This document shows, piece after piece, positions 45,162-57,501 of a stretch of DNA of 64,000 nt (positions within the stretch are counted from its first letter, which is position 1; every line of letters starts with the position of its first letter). The position numbers and the translations under genes were made by a program. The notes beneath the pieces are model-generated. The model was given only the letters and a program-made list of their open reading frames with translations. It did not search any database and was not told the origin of the DNA. Source of the DNA: Buttiauxella agrestis ATCC 33320 (GTDB lineage Bacteria > Pseudomonadota > Gammaproteobacteria > Enterobacterales > Enterobacteriaceae); the NCBI GenBank assembly GCA_024169445.1, contig JALKFA010000001.1, positions 4,836,001-4,900,000 of the forward strand, in the 5' to 3' direction.

Positions 45162-46352
45162 ATGCTTGATGCCCAGACTATCGCTGTTGTGAAATCCACC
45201 ATTCCCCTGCTTGCAGCAACCGGCCCAAAACTTACCGCACACTTTTACGATCGTATGTTCAGCCATAACCCTGAGCTAAAAGAGATCTTCAATATGAGTA
45301 ACCAGCGCAATGGCGATCAGCGTGAAGCGCTGTTTAATGCCATCTGTGCTTATGCGACGAATATTGAAAATCTGGCGGTGTTACTGCCTGCGGTAGAAAA
45401 AATCGCCCAGAAGCACACCAGTTTCCAGATTAAACCTGAGCAGTACGACATCGTCGGCGGCCACCTGTTAGCAACGCTGGATGAGCTGTTCAGCCCAGGC
45501 CAGGAAGTGCTGGATGCGTGGGGCAAGGCGTATGGCGTGCTGGCGGGTGTGTTTATCAACCGTGAAGCGGAAATCTACCAGGATAACGCGGCGAAAAATG
45601 GCGGCTGGGAAGGCACGCGTGCTTTCCGCATTGTGGCAAAAGAGCCGCAAAGCCAGCTTATCACCAGTTTTGAATTTGCACCCGTGGATGGCAAACCGGT
45701 CGCGGATTATCAGCCTGGCCAATACCTCGGCGTGTGGCTGAAACCAGAAGGGTTCCCGCATCAGGAAATTCGCCAGTATTCACTGACCCGCAAGCCAGAT
45801 GGTAAAAGCTATCGCATTGCGGTGAAACGTGAAGACCAGGGCCAGGTTTCAAGCTGGCTGCACAATTACGCACAAGTAGGCGATGAACTGCATCTTGCCG
45901 CTCCGGCGGGTGATTTCTTTATGAACGTCAACGCACAAACTCCAGTGACGTTGATTTCCGCAGGCGTCGGCCAGACCCCGATGCTGGCGATGCTGGATAC
46001 GCTGGCGAAAAATGCCCATCACGCCCCCGTAAACTGGTTCCACGCCGCAGAGCATGGCGACGTGCATGCGTTTGCCGACGAAGTGAATGTGCTGGGTGCG
46101 CAGTTGCCACGTTTTGATAGCCACGTGTGGTACCGCACACCGAGCGCGGACTGCCGTGCACAGTCAAAATTCGATAGCGAAGGCTTGATGGATTTGGTTG
46201 CACTGGAGAGCAAAATCAATACGCCGGATATGCAGTTTTACCTCTGCGGCCCGGTGAGCTTTATGCGTTTTGCGGCGGAGCAGTTAGTGACGTTGGGCGT
46301 TGAGCAGAGCCGAATTAACTATGAGTGTTTTGGCCCGCATAAGGTGATGTGA
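45162..46352 (+). CDS. hmp: Flavohemoprotein / nitric oxide dioxygenase
   Basis: A 396-residue three-domain protein: globin (1 to about 140, with proximal His in [10 protein letters not shown]), FAD-binding ferredoxin-reductase domain ([12 protein letters not shown]), and NAD(P)-binding domain ([23 protein letters not shown]). It converts NO and O2 to nitrate with NAD(P)H. The ATG at 45162 ([13 protein letters not shown]) follows GGAG; the upstream extension of the frame contains the operator and is rejected. Control by NsrR is expected from the operator. Confidence 0.97.
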   Translation: MLDAQTIAVVKSTIPLLAATGPKLTAHFYDRMFSHNPELKEIFNMSNQRNGDQREALFNAICAYATNIENLAVLLPAVEKIAQKHTSFQIKPEQYDIVGGHLLATLDELFSPGQEVLDAWGKAYGVLAGVFINREAEIYQDNAAKNGGWEGTRAFRIVAKEPQSQLITSFEFAPVDGKPVADYQPGQYLGVWLKPEGFPHQEIRQYSLTRKPDGKSYRIAVKREDQGQVSSWLHNYAQVGDELHLAAPAGDFFMNVNAQTPVTLISAGVGQTPMLAMLDTLAKNAHHAPVNWFHAAEHGDVHAFADEVNVLGAQLPRFDSHVWYRTPSADCRAQSKFDSEGLMDLVALESKINTPDMQFYLCGPVSFMRFAAEQLVTLGVEQSRINYECFGPHKVM

Positions 46353-46356
46353 TTTT

Positions 46357-46437
46357 CCTCTCACCCCGGCCCTCTCCCCAAAGGGGCGAGGGAGAAAAGA
46401 AAATCCCCTCTCCTGAGGGAGAGGGTTAGGGTGAGGG
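46357..46437. repeat. GC-rich intergenic palindromic repeat, copy 3
   Basis: 81 bp between the convergent hmp and glnB, from CCTCTCACCCCGGCCCTCTC to GAGAGGGTTAGGGTGAGGG. It begins 4 nt after the hmp stop and ends 13 nt from the glnB stop; its hairpins may end or protect both mRNAs. Confidence 0.85.
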
Positions 46438-46450
46438 CAAACGATGCGGA

Positions 46451-46828
<378 letters not shown>

Positions 46829-46838
46829 CTACCACAGA

Positions 46839-48176
46839 CTACTCTTTAAAGTCATTGGCATCGAGTTCATGCCGTGAGAGTAGTTTGTAGAATTCTGTCC
46901 GGTTACGCCCCGCGATGCGTGCCGCTTGAGTGACATTTCCCTTGGTCATTTGCAGCAATTTGCGCAGGTAATTCAGCTCAAACTGATTACGCGCTTCGAC
47001 AAAAGTCGGCAGTGCGGTGTTTTCCCCTTCCAGCGCCTGTTGAACCAACGCTTCGCTGATAACCGGAGCGGAAGTCAGGGCCACGCACTGTTCAATCACG
47101 TTGACTAACTGGCGCACGTTACCCGGCCAGCTTGCTGCCATCAGGCGTTTCATGGCGTCGGTCGAGAAACTACGCACGAAAGGTTTATGGCGATCGGCTG
47201 ATTGCCGTAACAGGTGATTTGCCAGCAACGGCACATCTTCGGCGCGTTCATGCAGTGCCGGGATCTTGAGACTCACCACATTCAGGCGATAGAACAAGTC
47301 TTCACGAAACTCGCCGCGCTCCATCGCTTTGGGTAAATCACGGTGAGTTGCCGACAGGATACGTACGTCGATATCGAGGTCGCGATTACTGCCCAATGGG
47401 CGCACTTTGCGTTCCTGCAACACACGTAACAATTTAACCTGTAACGGGATCGGCATATCGCCAATCTCATCAAGAAACAATGTCCCGCCTTCTGCCGCCT
47501 GGAACAGCCCTTCTCTGCTGCTGACTGCGCCGGTGAATGCGCCGCGTGAATGGCCGAACAGTTCAGATTCCAGCAATTGTTCCGGCAACGCGCCACAGTT
47601 AATGGCGATAAAGGCCTTTTTGCTGCGTGGGCTGGCGTTATGAATAGCCTGGGCGAGAATTTCTTTACCAGTACCGCTTTGCCCGTTAATCAGCACGCTA
47701 ACATCAGACTGCGCGACCATGCGTGCTTGTTCCAGTAAACGCTGCATGACTGGGTTGCGGGTGACGATAGTATCGCGCCACATTTCATCTCCGGCGATGT
47801 GCGAGTGCGACAACGCATCGTCGATGGCTTTGTAGAGCGCGTCTTTATCAACGGGTTTGGTCAGGAAGCTAAAAACACCCTGTTGTGTGGCGGCAACCGC
47901 GTCAGGAATAGAGCCGTGGGCGGTCAAAATAATGACCGGCATCCCTGGCTGCACTTTCTGGATTTCGGCAAATAATGCCATCCCATCCATTTCATCCATT
48001 CGCAGATCGCTGATAACCAGGTCGATTTTTTCTCGACCCAACAGACGCAACCCCTCAGCACCACTTTCCGCGGTTGAGACGGTGTAACCTTCGCTGGTCA
48101 GACGCATGCCAAGAAGTTTTAGCAGACCAGGATCGTCATCAACCAACAGCAATCTGGCGGGTTTACGCTGTGTCAT
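46839..48176 (-). CDS. glrR: Sigma-54-dependent response regulator GlrR (QseF)
   Basis: A 445-residue NtrC-type activator. The receiver domain has the phosphoacceptor Asp57 in LVISDLRMDE; the AAA+ domain has Walker A GQSGTGKE, the sigma-54 contact loop GAFTGA and Walker B GGTLFLDEIGD; a Fis-type helix-turn-helix (VTQAARIAGRNRTEFYKLL) closes it. It activates glmY in E. coli. Its ATG overlaps the stop of qseG by 4 nt, and the cognate sites and target are in this window. Confidence 0.97.
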   Translation of the reverse strand: MTQRKPARLLLVDDDPGLLKLLGMRLTSEGYTVSTAESGAEGLRLLGREKIDLVISDLRMDEMDGMALFAEIQKVQPGMPVIILTAHGSIPDAVAATQQGVFSFLTKPVDKDALYKAIDDALSHSHIAGDEMWRDTIVTRNPVMQRLLEQARMVAQSDVSVLINGQSGTGKEILAQAIHNASPRSKKAFIAINCGALPEQLLESELFGHSRGAFTGAVSSREGLFQAAEGGTLFLDEIGDMPIPLQVKLLRVLQERKVRPLGSNRDLDIDVRILSATHRDLPKAMERGEFREDLFYRLNVVSLKIPALHERAEDVPLLANHLLRQSADRHKPFVRSFSTDAMKRLMAASWPGNVRQLVNVIEQCVALTSAPVISEALVQQALEGENTALPTFVEARNQFELNYLRKLLQMTKGNVTQAARIAGRNRTEFYKLLSRHELDANDFKE

Positions 48177-48841
48177 GGTTTCGCCTCCTGCGCGGGTTTG
48201 GTGTTGTCCGGTAGTTCGGCAACGGCCGGTTTACGGTTCGAAAGCTGGCGTTCAATATCCGTAAGGTTTTCCAGTTTCCGGGTGGTCAAACTTAACTGGC
48301 TTCTGAGCCGTTGCTGCTGCTCACGCAGCGTATCGAGTTCATTGTCTGAACTTTGCTGCAATTTGCTATAGCGCGAGCGTTCGTCAGAAAGCGCCAGTAG
48401 AGAAGCCTGGCCATCACGCCAGACCTGGAACAACGAACGCACTTGCGCCGGGACATCAGCGGTCATGGCATCCAACTTCGTCATGTAACGACGACGTTCA
48501 GTGGGGGAAATTTTGGCGTTAGAGAGCAAAATGCCGCGCTTGAAAGTGTCACGCCAGTTATCGGCCGGCCAGCGACGGGCTTCCGCTCGTGCTTCTGCGG
48601 GCGCTAAACGTTCAGAGCAATCCATCGCACGCAGCCAGTACAGCGGGTTGCTCATGGAATCCTGGCTTTGGTTTTGCCAGATATCATCACAATTCGTCGA
48701 CAGGTAATCAGCCAGTTGTTGTTCTGGTTCTTCAACGTGTGGCGGGTGTTTAACATCTTTCGGTGCTGTGTTTTGTACACAACTCGCCAGCAACAAAGGC
48801 AGTAGCAATGCTGACAGCGGACTAAAAATCGTCACTTTCAT
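48173..48841 (-). CDS. qseG: Outer-membrane lipoprotein QseG
   Basis: A 222-residue lipoprotein with lipobox LASC (lipid Cys near residue 21) and Val at +2, consistent with outer-membrane sorting. The middle is helical with a coiled-coil-prone stretch around residues 150-205 (LDTLREQQQRLRSQL). In E. coli QseG interacts with the sensor kinase GlrK/QseE. Genes overlap by 4 nt on both sides in the order glrK-qseG-glrR. Confidence 0.92.
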   Translation of the reverse strand: MKVTIFSPLSALLLPLLLASCVQNTAPKDVKHPPHVEEPEQQLADYLSTNCDDIWQNQSQDSMSNPLYWLRAMDCSERLAPAEARAEARRWPADNWRDTFKRGILLSNAKISPTERRRYMTKLDAMTADVPAQVRSLFQVWRDGQASLLALSDERSRYSKLQQSSDNELDTLREQQQRLRSQLSLTTRKLENLTDIERQLSNRKPAVAELPDNTKPAQEAKP

Positions 48842-50283
48842 TTTTTATTTTTCTCGGGAAATACAGGTAACTCGATCCGGAAGCAAACATCTGCCGTTTC
48901 ATCGTCAATCAGGTGCAATTCGCCACGCATGCGACGAATACAATCCAGGGCAATACTCAGACCCAGACCGCTACCTTTTACCGCACCTTTACGCTGGTGG
49001 CTTCCCTGATAAAAAGGTACAAAAATCATCTCTCGCTCTGCAGCCGGAATGGGGTCGCCGGTATTCGCGACATCAATCAGTAGCATGTTTCCGACCTGCG
49101 AGCTTCGCAGATAAATGGTACCGGATTCAGACCCATAGTGCACCGCATTGGAATAGAGATTATCCAGCACACTGGCTAACAACATGGGTTCCGCGAGGCA
49201 AGCCTGCGGGCTAAAGTGGCACTCGGTACGCATCATTTTAGCCCGTGCTGGCAAACTGTGAGCGGCGATAATCACATCCATCAGCGGTTTGATCTCAACT
49301 TTTTCAAGTTCGACCGGAACATCCGCTAGTTTGCGGTTGTAATCCAGTAATTGCTCAATCAATTTTTGTAAGTGACGGCTACTATTATCGAGAATTTCTA
49401 CCACTTCTTTTTGGTCGTTAGTCAGTGGCCCGACGACCTGGTCGGCAAGCAGTTCGGTGCCTTCACGCATACTGGCGAGTGGCGTTTTTAGTTCATGGGA
49501 AATATGGCGCAAAAATTCATGGCGCTGGGATTCGAGCCACGACAAGCGCTCGCTTAACCAGACAATCCGCTGCCCGACAGAACGCAGTTCGCGCGGCCCG
49601 CCTTTAAACAATACCGTATTGCCCAGTGAATGCCCTTCGCCAAGCAAATTAATCATCCGCTCAATGCCTTTTACCGGACCGATAATCATGCGCGTAAAGA
49701 TCATTACCAACGCGAAACTCAACAGGAATAAAACCAGCGCCTGCCAGCCAAAGAATTGCCCGCGCTCGGCGATTTCTTGCTGAAGTTGTTGCCCACGGGA
49801 AAAGACCACCGCGCGTGTGGCTTGTACCATTTCGGCATTTTTGGTGGCGAAGGTTTCAAGGTGTGCAGAAGCGGCGACATCTGGCCCGCTATTTTTACAT
49901 TGTATTTCGGCAAGATCGTTTAGCGACTGGCGTAGAGCGCTATAAAGTTGATTGTCCGGTAAAACCCCTTGATGGGCTTCTAGCATTTGCGCATAACGCT
50001 TACGCTGCCCTTGATAAAGCGTGGCAAGCGTGGCGTCATCCAGCACACAGTACTGCCGGTAGCTACGTTCCATTTCCAGCGCCACGTTCGTCATAGCCTG
50101 GCTACGACGGGCATCCACCAGCGTAGTGCGGTTGGTGAGTGCCGCTTGATCGCTAAGTGCGTTGAGGCTTTGCCAGGCTTGCCATGCCAGAACCAGCAGC
50201 GGCACCAACACCAACAAAAAAGCCATCATCACAAGCTGGCGTAAAGAGCGCGGGAAAAAATGCCACTGGTTCAATAGCTTCAT
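48838..50283 (-). CDS. glrK: Sensor histidine kinase GlrK (QseE)
   Basis: A 481-residue inner-membrane kinase. TM1 (LVMMAFLLVLVPLLVLAW) and TM2 (ALVLFLLSFALVMIF) flank a helical periplasmic domain of about 140 residues, followed by a HAMP region, the phosphoacceptor H-box FLRHISHELKTPLASM, and the N- and G-boxes (VLDNLYSNAVHYGS, GSGLGLSIAL). It phosphorylates GlrR. glmY lies immediately upstream on the same strand. Confidence 0.96.
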   Translation of the reverse strand: MKLLNQWHFFPRSLRQLVMMAFLLVLVPLLVLAWQAWQSLNALSDQAALTNRTTLVDARRSQAMTNVALEMERSYRQYCVLDDATLATLYQGQRKRYAQMLEAHQGVLPDNQLYSALRQSLNDLAEIQCKNSGPDVAASAHLETFATKNAEMVQATRAVVFSRGQQLQQEIAERGQFFGWQALVLFLLSFALVMIFTRMIIGPVKGIERMINLLGEGHSLGNTVLFKGGPRELRSVGQRIVWLSERLSWLESQRHEFLRHISHELKTPLASMREGTELLADQVVGPLTNDQKEVVEILDNSSRHLQKLIEQLLDYNRKLADVPVELEKVEIKPLMDVIIAAHSLPARAKMMRTECHFSPQACLAEPMLLASVLDNLYSNAVHYGSESGTIYLRSSQVGNMLLIDVANTGDPIPAAEREMIFVPFYQGSHQRKGAVKGSGLGLSIALDCIRRMRGELHLIDDETADVCFRIELPVFPEKNKK

Positions 50284-50343
50284 CTCATTGGGATTGTGAA
50301 TAATTCGATGCTAGCTGGGAATGGGGGGAGTTTAAAGTTCAGA

Positions 50344-50544
50344 AATGACAAAGGCAGAGAATAATCTCTGCCTTTGTTCTGAAATCAGGCGGTGCCTTAC
50401 TCAACGTTTCGCCCGGAGCATGATAAAGCAGCACGAAGCTGGCAATAATCAAAAGTCGGACGGCAGGCACCTTGTGTGCGTCATTCTATGGTTTATGTAG
50501 CACTACCCTTGCGGAGGCTGACATAAGAAGGTGAATGAGCCACT
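50344..50544 (-). ncRNA. glmY: GlmY small regulatory RNA
   Basis: Minus strand, beginning AGTGGCTCATTCACC and including the conserved GACTTTTGATTATTGCCAGC and TTTATCATGCTCCGGGCG blocks of E. coli GlmY. It ends in a terminator hairpin ACAAAGGCAGAGA / TCTCTGCCTTTGT (50348-50377). In E. coli GlmY sequesters RapZ from processing GlmZ and so raises GlmS (glucosamine-6-phosphate synthase). It occupies the expected position between glrK and purL. The 5' end is set by homology. Confidence 0.93.
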
Positions 50545-50551
50545 GCGCAGT

Positions 50552-50571
50552 ATTATGCAGTATGTGTGCCA
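50552..50571 (-). promoter_or_regulatory. glmY promoter: sigma-54 with overlapping sigma-70-type -10
   Basis: Minus strand: TGGCAC (50571-50566), 5 nt, CTGCA (50560-50556), which fits the -24/-12 sigma-54 pattern TGGCAC-N5-TTGCA. An overlapping CATAAT (50557-50552) can serve as a sigma-70 -10, 8 nt before the GlmY 5' end. Overlapping promoters of both types are known for E. coli glmY. Confidence 0.8.
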
Positions 50572-50662
50572 CATTTGCTACAAAATAGACAACTAAATGT
50601 TTTTATTATGTTTATTTGCAGTAATGCTTGTTTATGAATTTGTTTGTTTTTTGCACATAGTG

Positions 50663-50680
50663 TCGCTAATTTGCAACAAT
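50663..50680. promoter_or_regulatory. GlrR activator site (proximal)
   Basis: TGTC-N10-AACA, one mismatch from the GlrR pattern TGTC-N10-GACA; 119-136 bp upstream of the GlmY 5' end. Confidence 0.65.
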
Positions 50681-50723
50681 ATTATTAATGAAAAATTAAA
50701 CCACTTTAAATCAATAAGATAAA

Positions 50724-50741
50724 TGTCTCCTTTAGGAGACA
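50724..50741. promoter_or_regulatory. GlrR activator site (middle)
   Basis: TGTC-TCCTTTAGGA-GACA, a perfect match to TGTC-N10-GACA and a perfect palindrome except the centre; 180-197 bp upstream of GlmY. Confidence 0.85.
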
Positions 50742-50756
50742 TTCAGAGTGGGGTGG

Positions 50757-50774
50757 TGTCGGGGATTGGGGACA
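50757..50774. promoter_or_regulatory. GlrR activator site (distal)
   Basis: TGTC-GGGGATTGGG-GACA, perfect in both arms. It is spaced 33 bp (three helical turns) from the middle site, 213-230 bp upstream of GlmY, and 28 bp from the adjoining GC-rich repeat that takes the inserted element. Confidence 0.8.
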
Positions 50775-50784
50775 TATTTGTTTG

Positions 50785-50812
50785 CCCTCACCCCGGCCCT
50801 CTCCCACGGGAG
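50785..50812. repeat. GC-rich intergenic repeat copy 4, left fragment
   Basis: CCCTCACCCCGGCCCTCTCC then CACGGGAG; interrupted by the inserted element at 50813. The right fragment is at 51260-51320. Confidence 0.85.
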
Positions 50813-51259
50813 CTGTCTCTTACACATACACAACTCACCCTGGCAATTTTGTCAGGGTAAGATCTGTTAGCCTCGCAGATATTCCGTTCACCCGTGCGTT
50901 CAGCTATCTCTTTAATTCCTGAAAACGGTGAACGTATCAAGGTGTTAACGCCAACACCTTGATAATCCAGGCGCCCGGCAAATCAATCGCCGCTAAAGCG
51001 GTAAACACCGTTTTTCACCCAACATTCGGGTCGTTCGCGATTCGTTCCCGACGATCGCTCTCTCACGAGGTTCCCGACCACGTGCCCCCGACTGAAGGGC
51101 GAAAAACGGTGCGATTGAAGCCGGGAACAAGGTCAAAACCGGCCTGGTTTTTGACTTTGACCTTGAATTTCTGGTCCGGCTTAAATCGCCTCCATTTTGA
51201 CTCCAGGTGGCAGGGTCCAGCCGTCGGGAGCGGCCCTCAAAGATGTGACTAAGAGACAG
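50813..51259. mobile_element. 447-bp non-autonomous (MITE-like) element with Tn5/IS50-type ends
   Basis: The left end reads CTGTCTCTTACACATACACA and the right end, in reverse complement, CTGTCTCTTAGTCACATCTT: ten identical terminal bases, then CACAT offset by two. These ends are very near the Tn5 mosaic end CTGTCTCTTATACACATCT, so an IS4-family (IS50-group) transposase would be expected to move it. It has no transposase gene, only short frames of under 100 codons. Internal features: a 12-bp stem TATCAAGGTGTT/AACACCTTGATA (50935-50964) and a CAAGGTCAAA/TTTGACCTTG pair (about 51128-51165). Flanking 10-mers CCCACGGGAG and CCCCCAGGAG match at 8 of 10 and may be a decayed target duplication. Confidence 0.72.
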
Positions 51260-51320
51260 CCCCCAGGAGAGGAGGAAAGTCAAAGTCCCTTCTCCCTCAG
51301 GGAGAAGGTCAGGATGAGGG
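51260..51320. repeat. GC-rich intergenic repeat copy 4, right fragment
   Basis: Starts CCCCCAGGAGAGGAGG and ends AGGTCAGGATGAGGG, 7 nt from the purL stop. Joined to 50785-50812 it rebuilds one repeat of about 80-90 bp. Confidence 0.8.
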
Positions 51321-51327
51321 TGGTTAA

Positions 51328-54300
51328 TTAACCCAGTTGCTTACGCGCATTGCGGAAAATACGCATCCACGGGCTATCTTCGCCCCACTCAGCAGGGTGC
51401 CAGGAGTTGCTAACGGTACGGAACACGCGCTCCGGGTGCGGCATCATAATCGTGACGCGCCCGCTTTCGTTGGTGACCGCCGTGATGCCGTTTGGTGAAC
51501 CGTTCGGGTTCGCCGGGTAGTTTTGTGTCACTTTGCCGAAGTTGTCGATAAAGCGCAGCGCCACCAGCCCTTTGCTTTCGAGTGCCGCGAGATGTGCCGT
51601 ATCGCGTACTTCAACATGCCCTTCACCGTGAGAAACCGCGATTGGCATGTGCGAGCCCACCATGCCTTGCAGCAGCAACGACGGGCTAGAAGTGACTTCC
51701 ACCAGGCTGAAGCGCGCTTCAAAGCGGTCTGAATGGTTGCGCACAAAACGCGGCCACAGTTCGCTGCCCGGAATCAGTTCACGCAGGTTCGACATCATCT
51801 GGCAGCCGTTACACACGCCCAACGCCAGGGTTTGTGGACGGTGGAAGAAGGTTTCGAACTCATCACGCACGCGGGAGTTAAACAGAATGGACTTCGCCCA
51901 ACCTTCGCCTGCGCCCAGTACGTCGCCGTAAGAGAAGCCACCACAAGCTACCAGCGCCTGGAAATCTTCCAGACCGCGACGGCCTGCCAGCAAGTCACTC
52001 ATATGCACGTCGATGGCATCAAAGCCCGCACGATGGAAGGCCGCAGCCATTTCAACGTGTGAGTTAACGCCCTGCTCACGCAGTACGGCAACTTTCGGGC
52101 GCGCACCCGTCGCGATAAACGGTGCTGCGATATCTTCTTTGATATCGAAGCTCAATTTAACGTTCAGGCCAGGATCGTTGTCATTAGCTTTCGCTTCATG
52201 TTCCTGATCGGCACACTCTGGGTTGTCGCGCAGACGCTGCATCTGCCAGGTGGTTTCTGCCCACCACATGCGAAGCGTCGTTCGGCTTTCGCTAAATACC
52301 GCGTGGCCGTCAGCCGTCAGCGTGAAACGGTCACCCGCCACGGCTTTACCGAGGAAGTGAACACAATCAGCCAGGCCATGCTCTGCCAGGGTTTTCTCAA
52401 CCGCATCACGGTCAGCAACTTTAACCTGAATCACTGCGCCCAACTCTTCGTTGAACAGTGCTGCCAGATGGTCTTTACCGAGGGTTGCGATGTCAGCTTC
52501 CACGCCGCAGTGACCCGCGAAGGCCATTTCGGCCAGTGTCACCAGCAGGCCGCCGTCAGAACGGTCGTGGTAGGCCAGCAATTTCTGCTCGGCAACCAAC
52601 GCCTGAATCGCGTTAAAGAAGCCTTTCAGTTGTTCAGCACTGCGCACGTCCGCAGGTTTGTCGCCCAGTTGACGGTAAACCTGAGACAGCGCGGTAGCGC
52701 CCAATGCGTTGTGGCCTGCGCCTAAATCAATAAGCAATAAGGCATTATCTTCAGTTTGCAGTTGTGGCGTCACGGTACGACGAACATCTTCCACACGGGC
52801 AAATGCAGTAATAACCAGCGACAGCGGAGAAGTCATCTCACGCTGTTCGTTACCTTCCTGCCAGCGGGTTTTCATCGACATGGAGTCTTTGCCCACCGGA
52901 ATAGTCAGGCCGAGCGTTGGGCAAAGTTCTTCACCCACGGCTTTCACGGCTTCGTAAAGACCGGCGTCTTCACCTGGGTGACCGGCTGCGGACATCCAGT
53001 TTGCCGAGAGCTTAATTCGGTTCAGCGCGCCAATTTGCGTCGCCGCAATGTTAGTCAGTGCTTCACCAACCGCCAGGCGACCTGATGCCGCAAAGTCCAG
53101 CAATGCAACTGGTGCGCGTTCGCCAAGAGACATCGCTTCACCGTAGTAGCTATCGAGGCTTGCAGTGGTGACCGCACAGTTAGCGACCGGAATCTGCCAC
53201 GGCCCAACCATCTGGTCGCGAGCAACCATACCGGTTACCGAACGGTCGCCAATGGTGACCAGGAAGGTTTTTTCTGCCACGGTCGGCAAGTGCAGCACGC
53301 GATTGACCGCATCAGCAATGGTGATATTGCGGCAATCCAGCGCATCACCTGTTGCTTTCAGGGTTTCAACGTTACGTTCCATTTTTGGCGTTTTACCAAG
53401 CAGAACGTCCAGCGGCATATCAATCGGCTGGTTGTCGAAATGGCTATCGTTGAGTGTCAGATGTTTTTCTTCGGTGGCTTCACCAATGACGGCGTACGGC
53501 GCGCGTTCGCGGCGGCACAGTTCGTCAAACAGCGGCAACTGGTCTGGAGCAACCGCCAGGACATAACGTTCCTGGGATTCGTTACACCATACTTCCAGCG
53601 GGCTCATGCCCGGCTCGTCGTTCAGAATGTCACGTAGTTCGAAACGCCCACCACGCCCACCATCGCTCACCAGTTCTGGCATTGCGTTGGAGAGGCCACC
53701 CGCGCCGACATCATGAATAAACAGGATTGGGTTGGCATCGCCCAACTGCCAGCAACGGTCAATAACTTCCTGGCAACGACGTTCCATTTCTGGGTTGTCG
53801 CGCTGTACGGATGCAAAATCCAGATCCGCGTCAGACTGACCTGAAGCCATAGAAGAAGCAGCACCGCCACCCAAACCGATGTTCATAGATGGGCCACCGA
53901 GCACGATAAGTTTCGCGCCAACGGTGATTTCGCCCTTCTGAACGTGGTCAGCACGAATGTTGCCAATACCGCCCGCCAGCATAATTGGCTTGTGGTAACC
54001 GCGCAGTTCTACGCCGTTGTGGCTGTTGACTTGCTCTTCGTAAGTGCGGAAGTAACCTGTCAGCGCCGGACGACCAAATTCGTTGTTAAATGCCGCACCG
54101 CCCAATGGGCCGTCGGTCATAATATCCAGCGCCGTTACGATACGGTCTGGCTTGCCAAAATCTTCTTCCCACGGCTGCTCAAAGCCAGGAATACGCAAGT
54201 TGGAAACCGAGAAACCGACCAGACCGGCTTTAGGTTTAGCACCACGGCCTGTCGCACCTTCATCACGGATTTCGCCACCGGAACCGGTCGCCGCACCCGG

Positions 54301-55215
54301 CCATGGGGAAATAGCAGTTGGGTGGTTGTGGGTTTCGACTTTCATCAGGATATGTGCATCTTCCTGGTGGTAGTCATAGCGGCCCGCTTCATGATCGGCA
54401 AAGAAACGCCCGACGACCGAACCTTCCATCACTGCGGCGTTATCTTTATAAGCCGATAACACGTAGTCCGGGGTTTTCTCAAAGGTGTTTTTAATCATTT
54501 TAAACAGCGATTTAGGCTGTTCTACACCGTCAATAATCCAGTCGGCGTTGAAAATTTTGTGGCGGCAATGTTCGGAGTTAGCCTGCGCGAACATATACAG
54601 CTCGATATCGTTCGGGTTGCGCCCCAGTTTGCTGAACGCATCCTGCAAATAATCGATTTCGTCTTCTGCCAGTGCCAGACCCAGACGGATGTTAGCTTCA
54701 ACCAGCGCTTCGCGACCTTGCGTTAACAGATCAACACTTTGCACTGGAGCAGGCTGATGTTGAGAGAACAGTTGCTGGGCATCATTAAGCGAGTCAAACA
54801 CGCTTTCCATCATGCGGTCATGCAGTAGTGCGACAACTTGCTGGCGCTGTGCATCTGTCAGTGAGCTACCAGACACGTAATAAGCCACACCGCGTTCCAG
54901 ACGCTTAACTTTGGCTAAATCGCAGTTATGGGCAATATCAGTCGCTTTAGAGGACCAGGGTGAGATGGTACCAGGACGCGGCGTGACCAGAATCAGGTGG
55001 CCGGTCGGGGCGTGGTCGGCAAGGGTTGGACCATATTTCAACAACCGTTGCAGACGGGTTTGCTCATCAGCGCTCAGCGGCGCGTCAAGATCGGCAAAGT
55101 GAACATACTCGGCATAAATGTCGCTGACCGGAAGGTTGGCGTCATTAAAGCGGGCCAGTAATTTGTTAATACGAAATGCCGATAAAGCGGGCGAACCACG
55201 CAGAATTTCCATCAT
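51328..55215 (-). CDS. purL: Phosphoribosylformylglycinamidine synthase
   Basis: A 1295-residue large-type PurL, the same length as E. coli. It converts FGAR, ATP and glutamine to FGAM in purine synthesis. The FGAM synthetase part has [20 protein letters not shown] and the glycine-rich [16 protein letters not shown]; the C-terminal glutaminase domain has the nucleophile Cys in [13 protein letters not shown] and the His-Glu pair in [10 protein letters not shown]. The ATG at 55215 ([12 protein letters not shown]) is chosen because E. coli PurL begins so; the frame continues to 55362 through the promoter. A GC-rich repeat split by a mobile element lies just past the stop. Confidence 0.97.
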   Translation of the reverse strand: MMEILRGSPALSAFRINKLLARFNDANLPVSDIYAEYVHFADLDAPLSADEQTRLQRLLKYGPTLADHAPTGHLILVTPRPGTISPWSSKATDIAHNCDLAKVKRLERGVAYYVSGSSLTDAQRQQVVALLHDRMMESVFDSLNDAQQLFSQHQPAPVQSVDLLTQGREALVEANIRLGLALAEDEIDYLQDAFSKLGRNPNDIELYMFAQANSEHCRHKIFNADWIIDGVEQPKSLFKMIKNTFEKTPDYVLSAYKDNAAVMEGSVVGRFFADHEAGRYDYHQEDAHILMKVETHNHPTAISPWPGAATGSGGEIRDEGATGRGAKPKAGLVGFSVSNLRIPGFEQPWEEDFGKPDRIVTALDIMTDGPLGGAAFNNEFGRPALTGYFRTYEEQVNSHNGVELRGYHKPIMLAGGIGNIRADHVQKGEITVGAKLIVLGGPSMNIGLGGGAASSMASGQSDADLDFASVQRDNPEMERRCQEVIDRCWQLGDANPILFIHDVGAGGLSNAMPELVSDGGRGGRFELRDILNDEPGMSPLEVWCNESQERYVLAVAPDQLPLFDELCRRERAPYAVIGEATEEKHLTLNDSHFDNQPIDMPLDVLLGKTPKMERNVETLKATGDALDCRNITIADAVNRVLHLPTVAEKTFLVTIGDRSVTGMVARDQMVGPWQIPVANCAVTTASLDSYYGEAMSLGERAPVALLDFAASGRLAVGEALTNIAATQIGALNRIKLSANWMSAAGHPGEDAGLYEAVKAVGEELCPTLGLTIPVGKDSMSMKTRWQEGNEQREMTSPLSLVITAFARVEDVRRTVTPQLQTEDNALLLIDLGAGHNALGATALSQVYRQLGDKPADVRSAEQLKGFFNAIQALVAEQKLLAYHDRSDGGLLVTLAEMAFAGHCGVEADIATLGKDHLAALFNEELGAVIQVKVADRDAVEKTLAEHGLADCVHFLGKAVAGDRFTLTADGHAVFSESRTTLRMWWAETTWQMQRLRDNPECADQEHEAKANDNDPGLNVKLSFDIKEDIAAPFIATGARPKVAVLREQGVNSHVEMAAAFHRAGFDAIDVHMSDLLAGRRGLEDFQALVACGGFSYGDVLGAGEGWAKSILFNSRVRDEFETFFHRPQTLALGVCNGCQMMSNLRELIPGSELWPRFVRNHSDRFEARFSLVEVTSSPSLLLQGMVGSHMPIAVSHGEGHVEVRDTAHLAALESKGLVALRFIDNFGKVTQNYPANPNGSPNGITAVTNESGRVTIMMPHPERVFRTVSNSWHPAEWGEDSPWMRIFRNARKQLG

Positions 55216-55281
55216 CAAAGATCTCTCGTCTTCGAAACGCCAGGGGGACGCTTCAGTGGGCGCAAGGGGAAAACGGGCGCC

Positions 55282-55320
55282 ATTATAGAGAATCCGCGGC
55301 CTTGACGAAACCGTTTGCGT
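55282..55320 (-). promoter_or_regulatory. purL promoter with PurR box
   Basis: Minus strand: PurR box ACGCAAACGGTTTCGT (55320-55305), then a 17-bp spacer and -10 TATAAT (55287-55282). The box covers the -35 region and would block RNA polymerase. PurR repression of purL is known in E. coli. Confidence 0.85.
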
Positions 55321-55486
55321 ATAAATAAACGGATTAGTTTTCAGTGGCGAGAATTTAGCCATAAATGTTGAATAAGTTGCACAGTGGCGTTTTGTTAAGC
55401 AAAATGCGCCACACCTTATTGTATAACCTCCATTTTTGATGCTCTGTTGTTAGCGAAAACTCGACGCCTCGTTGCAGATTAAATAC

Positions 55487-57460
<1,974 letters not shown>

Positions 57461-57501
57461 TTAGGGCGGCGCATTATACACAGTCGTTACAAGAGACGGA
57501 A

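Noticed and set aside
50959-51283. Two short open frames (97 and 96 codons) in the inserted element
   Set aside because: They overlap each other on opposite strands, run past or near the element end, and show no transposase motif. Treated as chance frames in a GC-rich element.
53944-54459. Open frame of 171 codons on the plus strand within purL
   Set aside because: It is a shadow of the conserved purL reading frame on the other strand.
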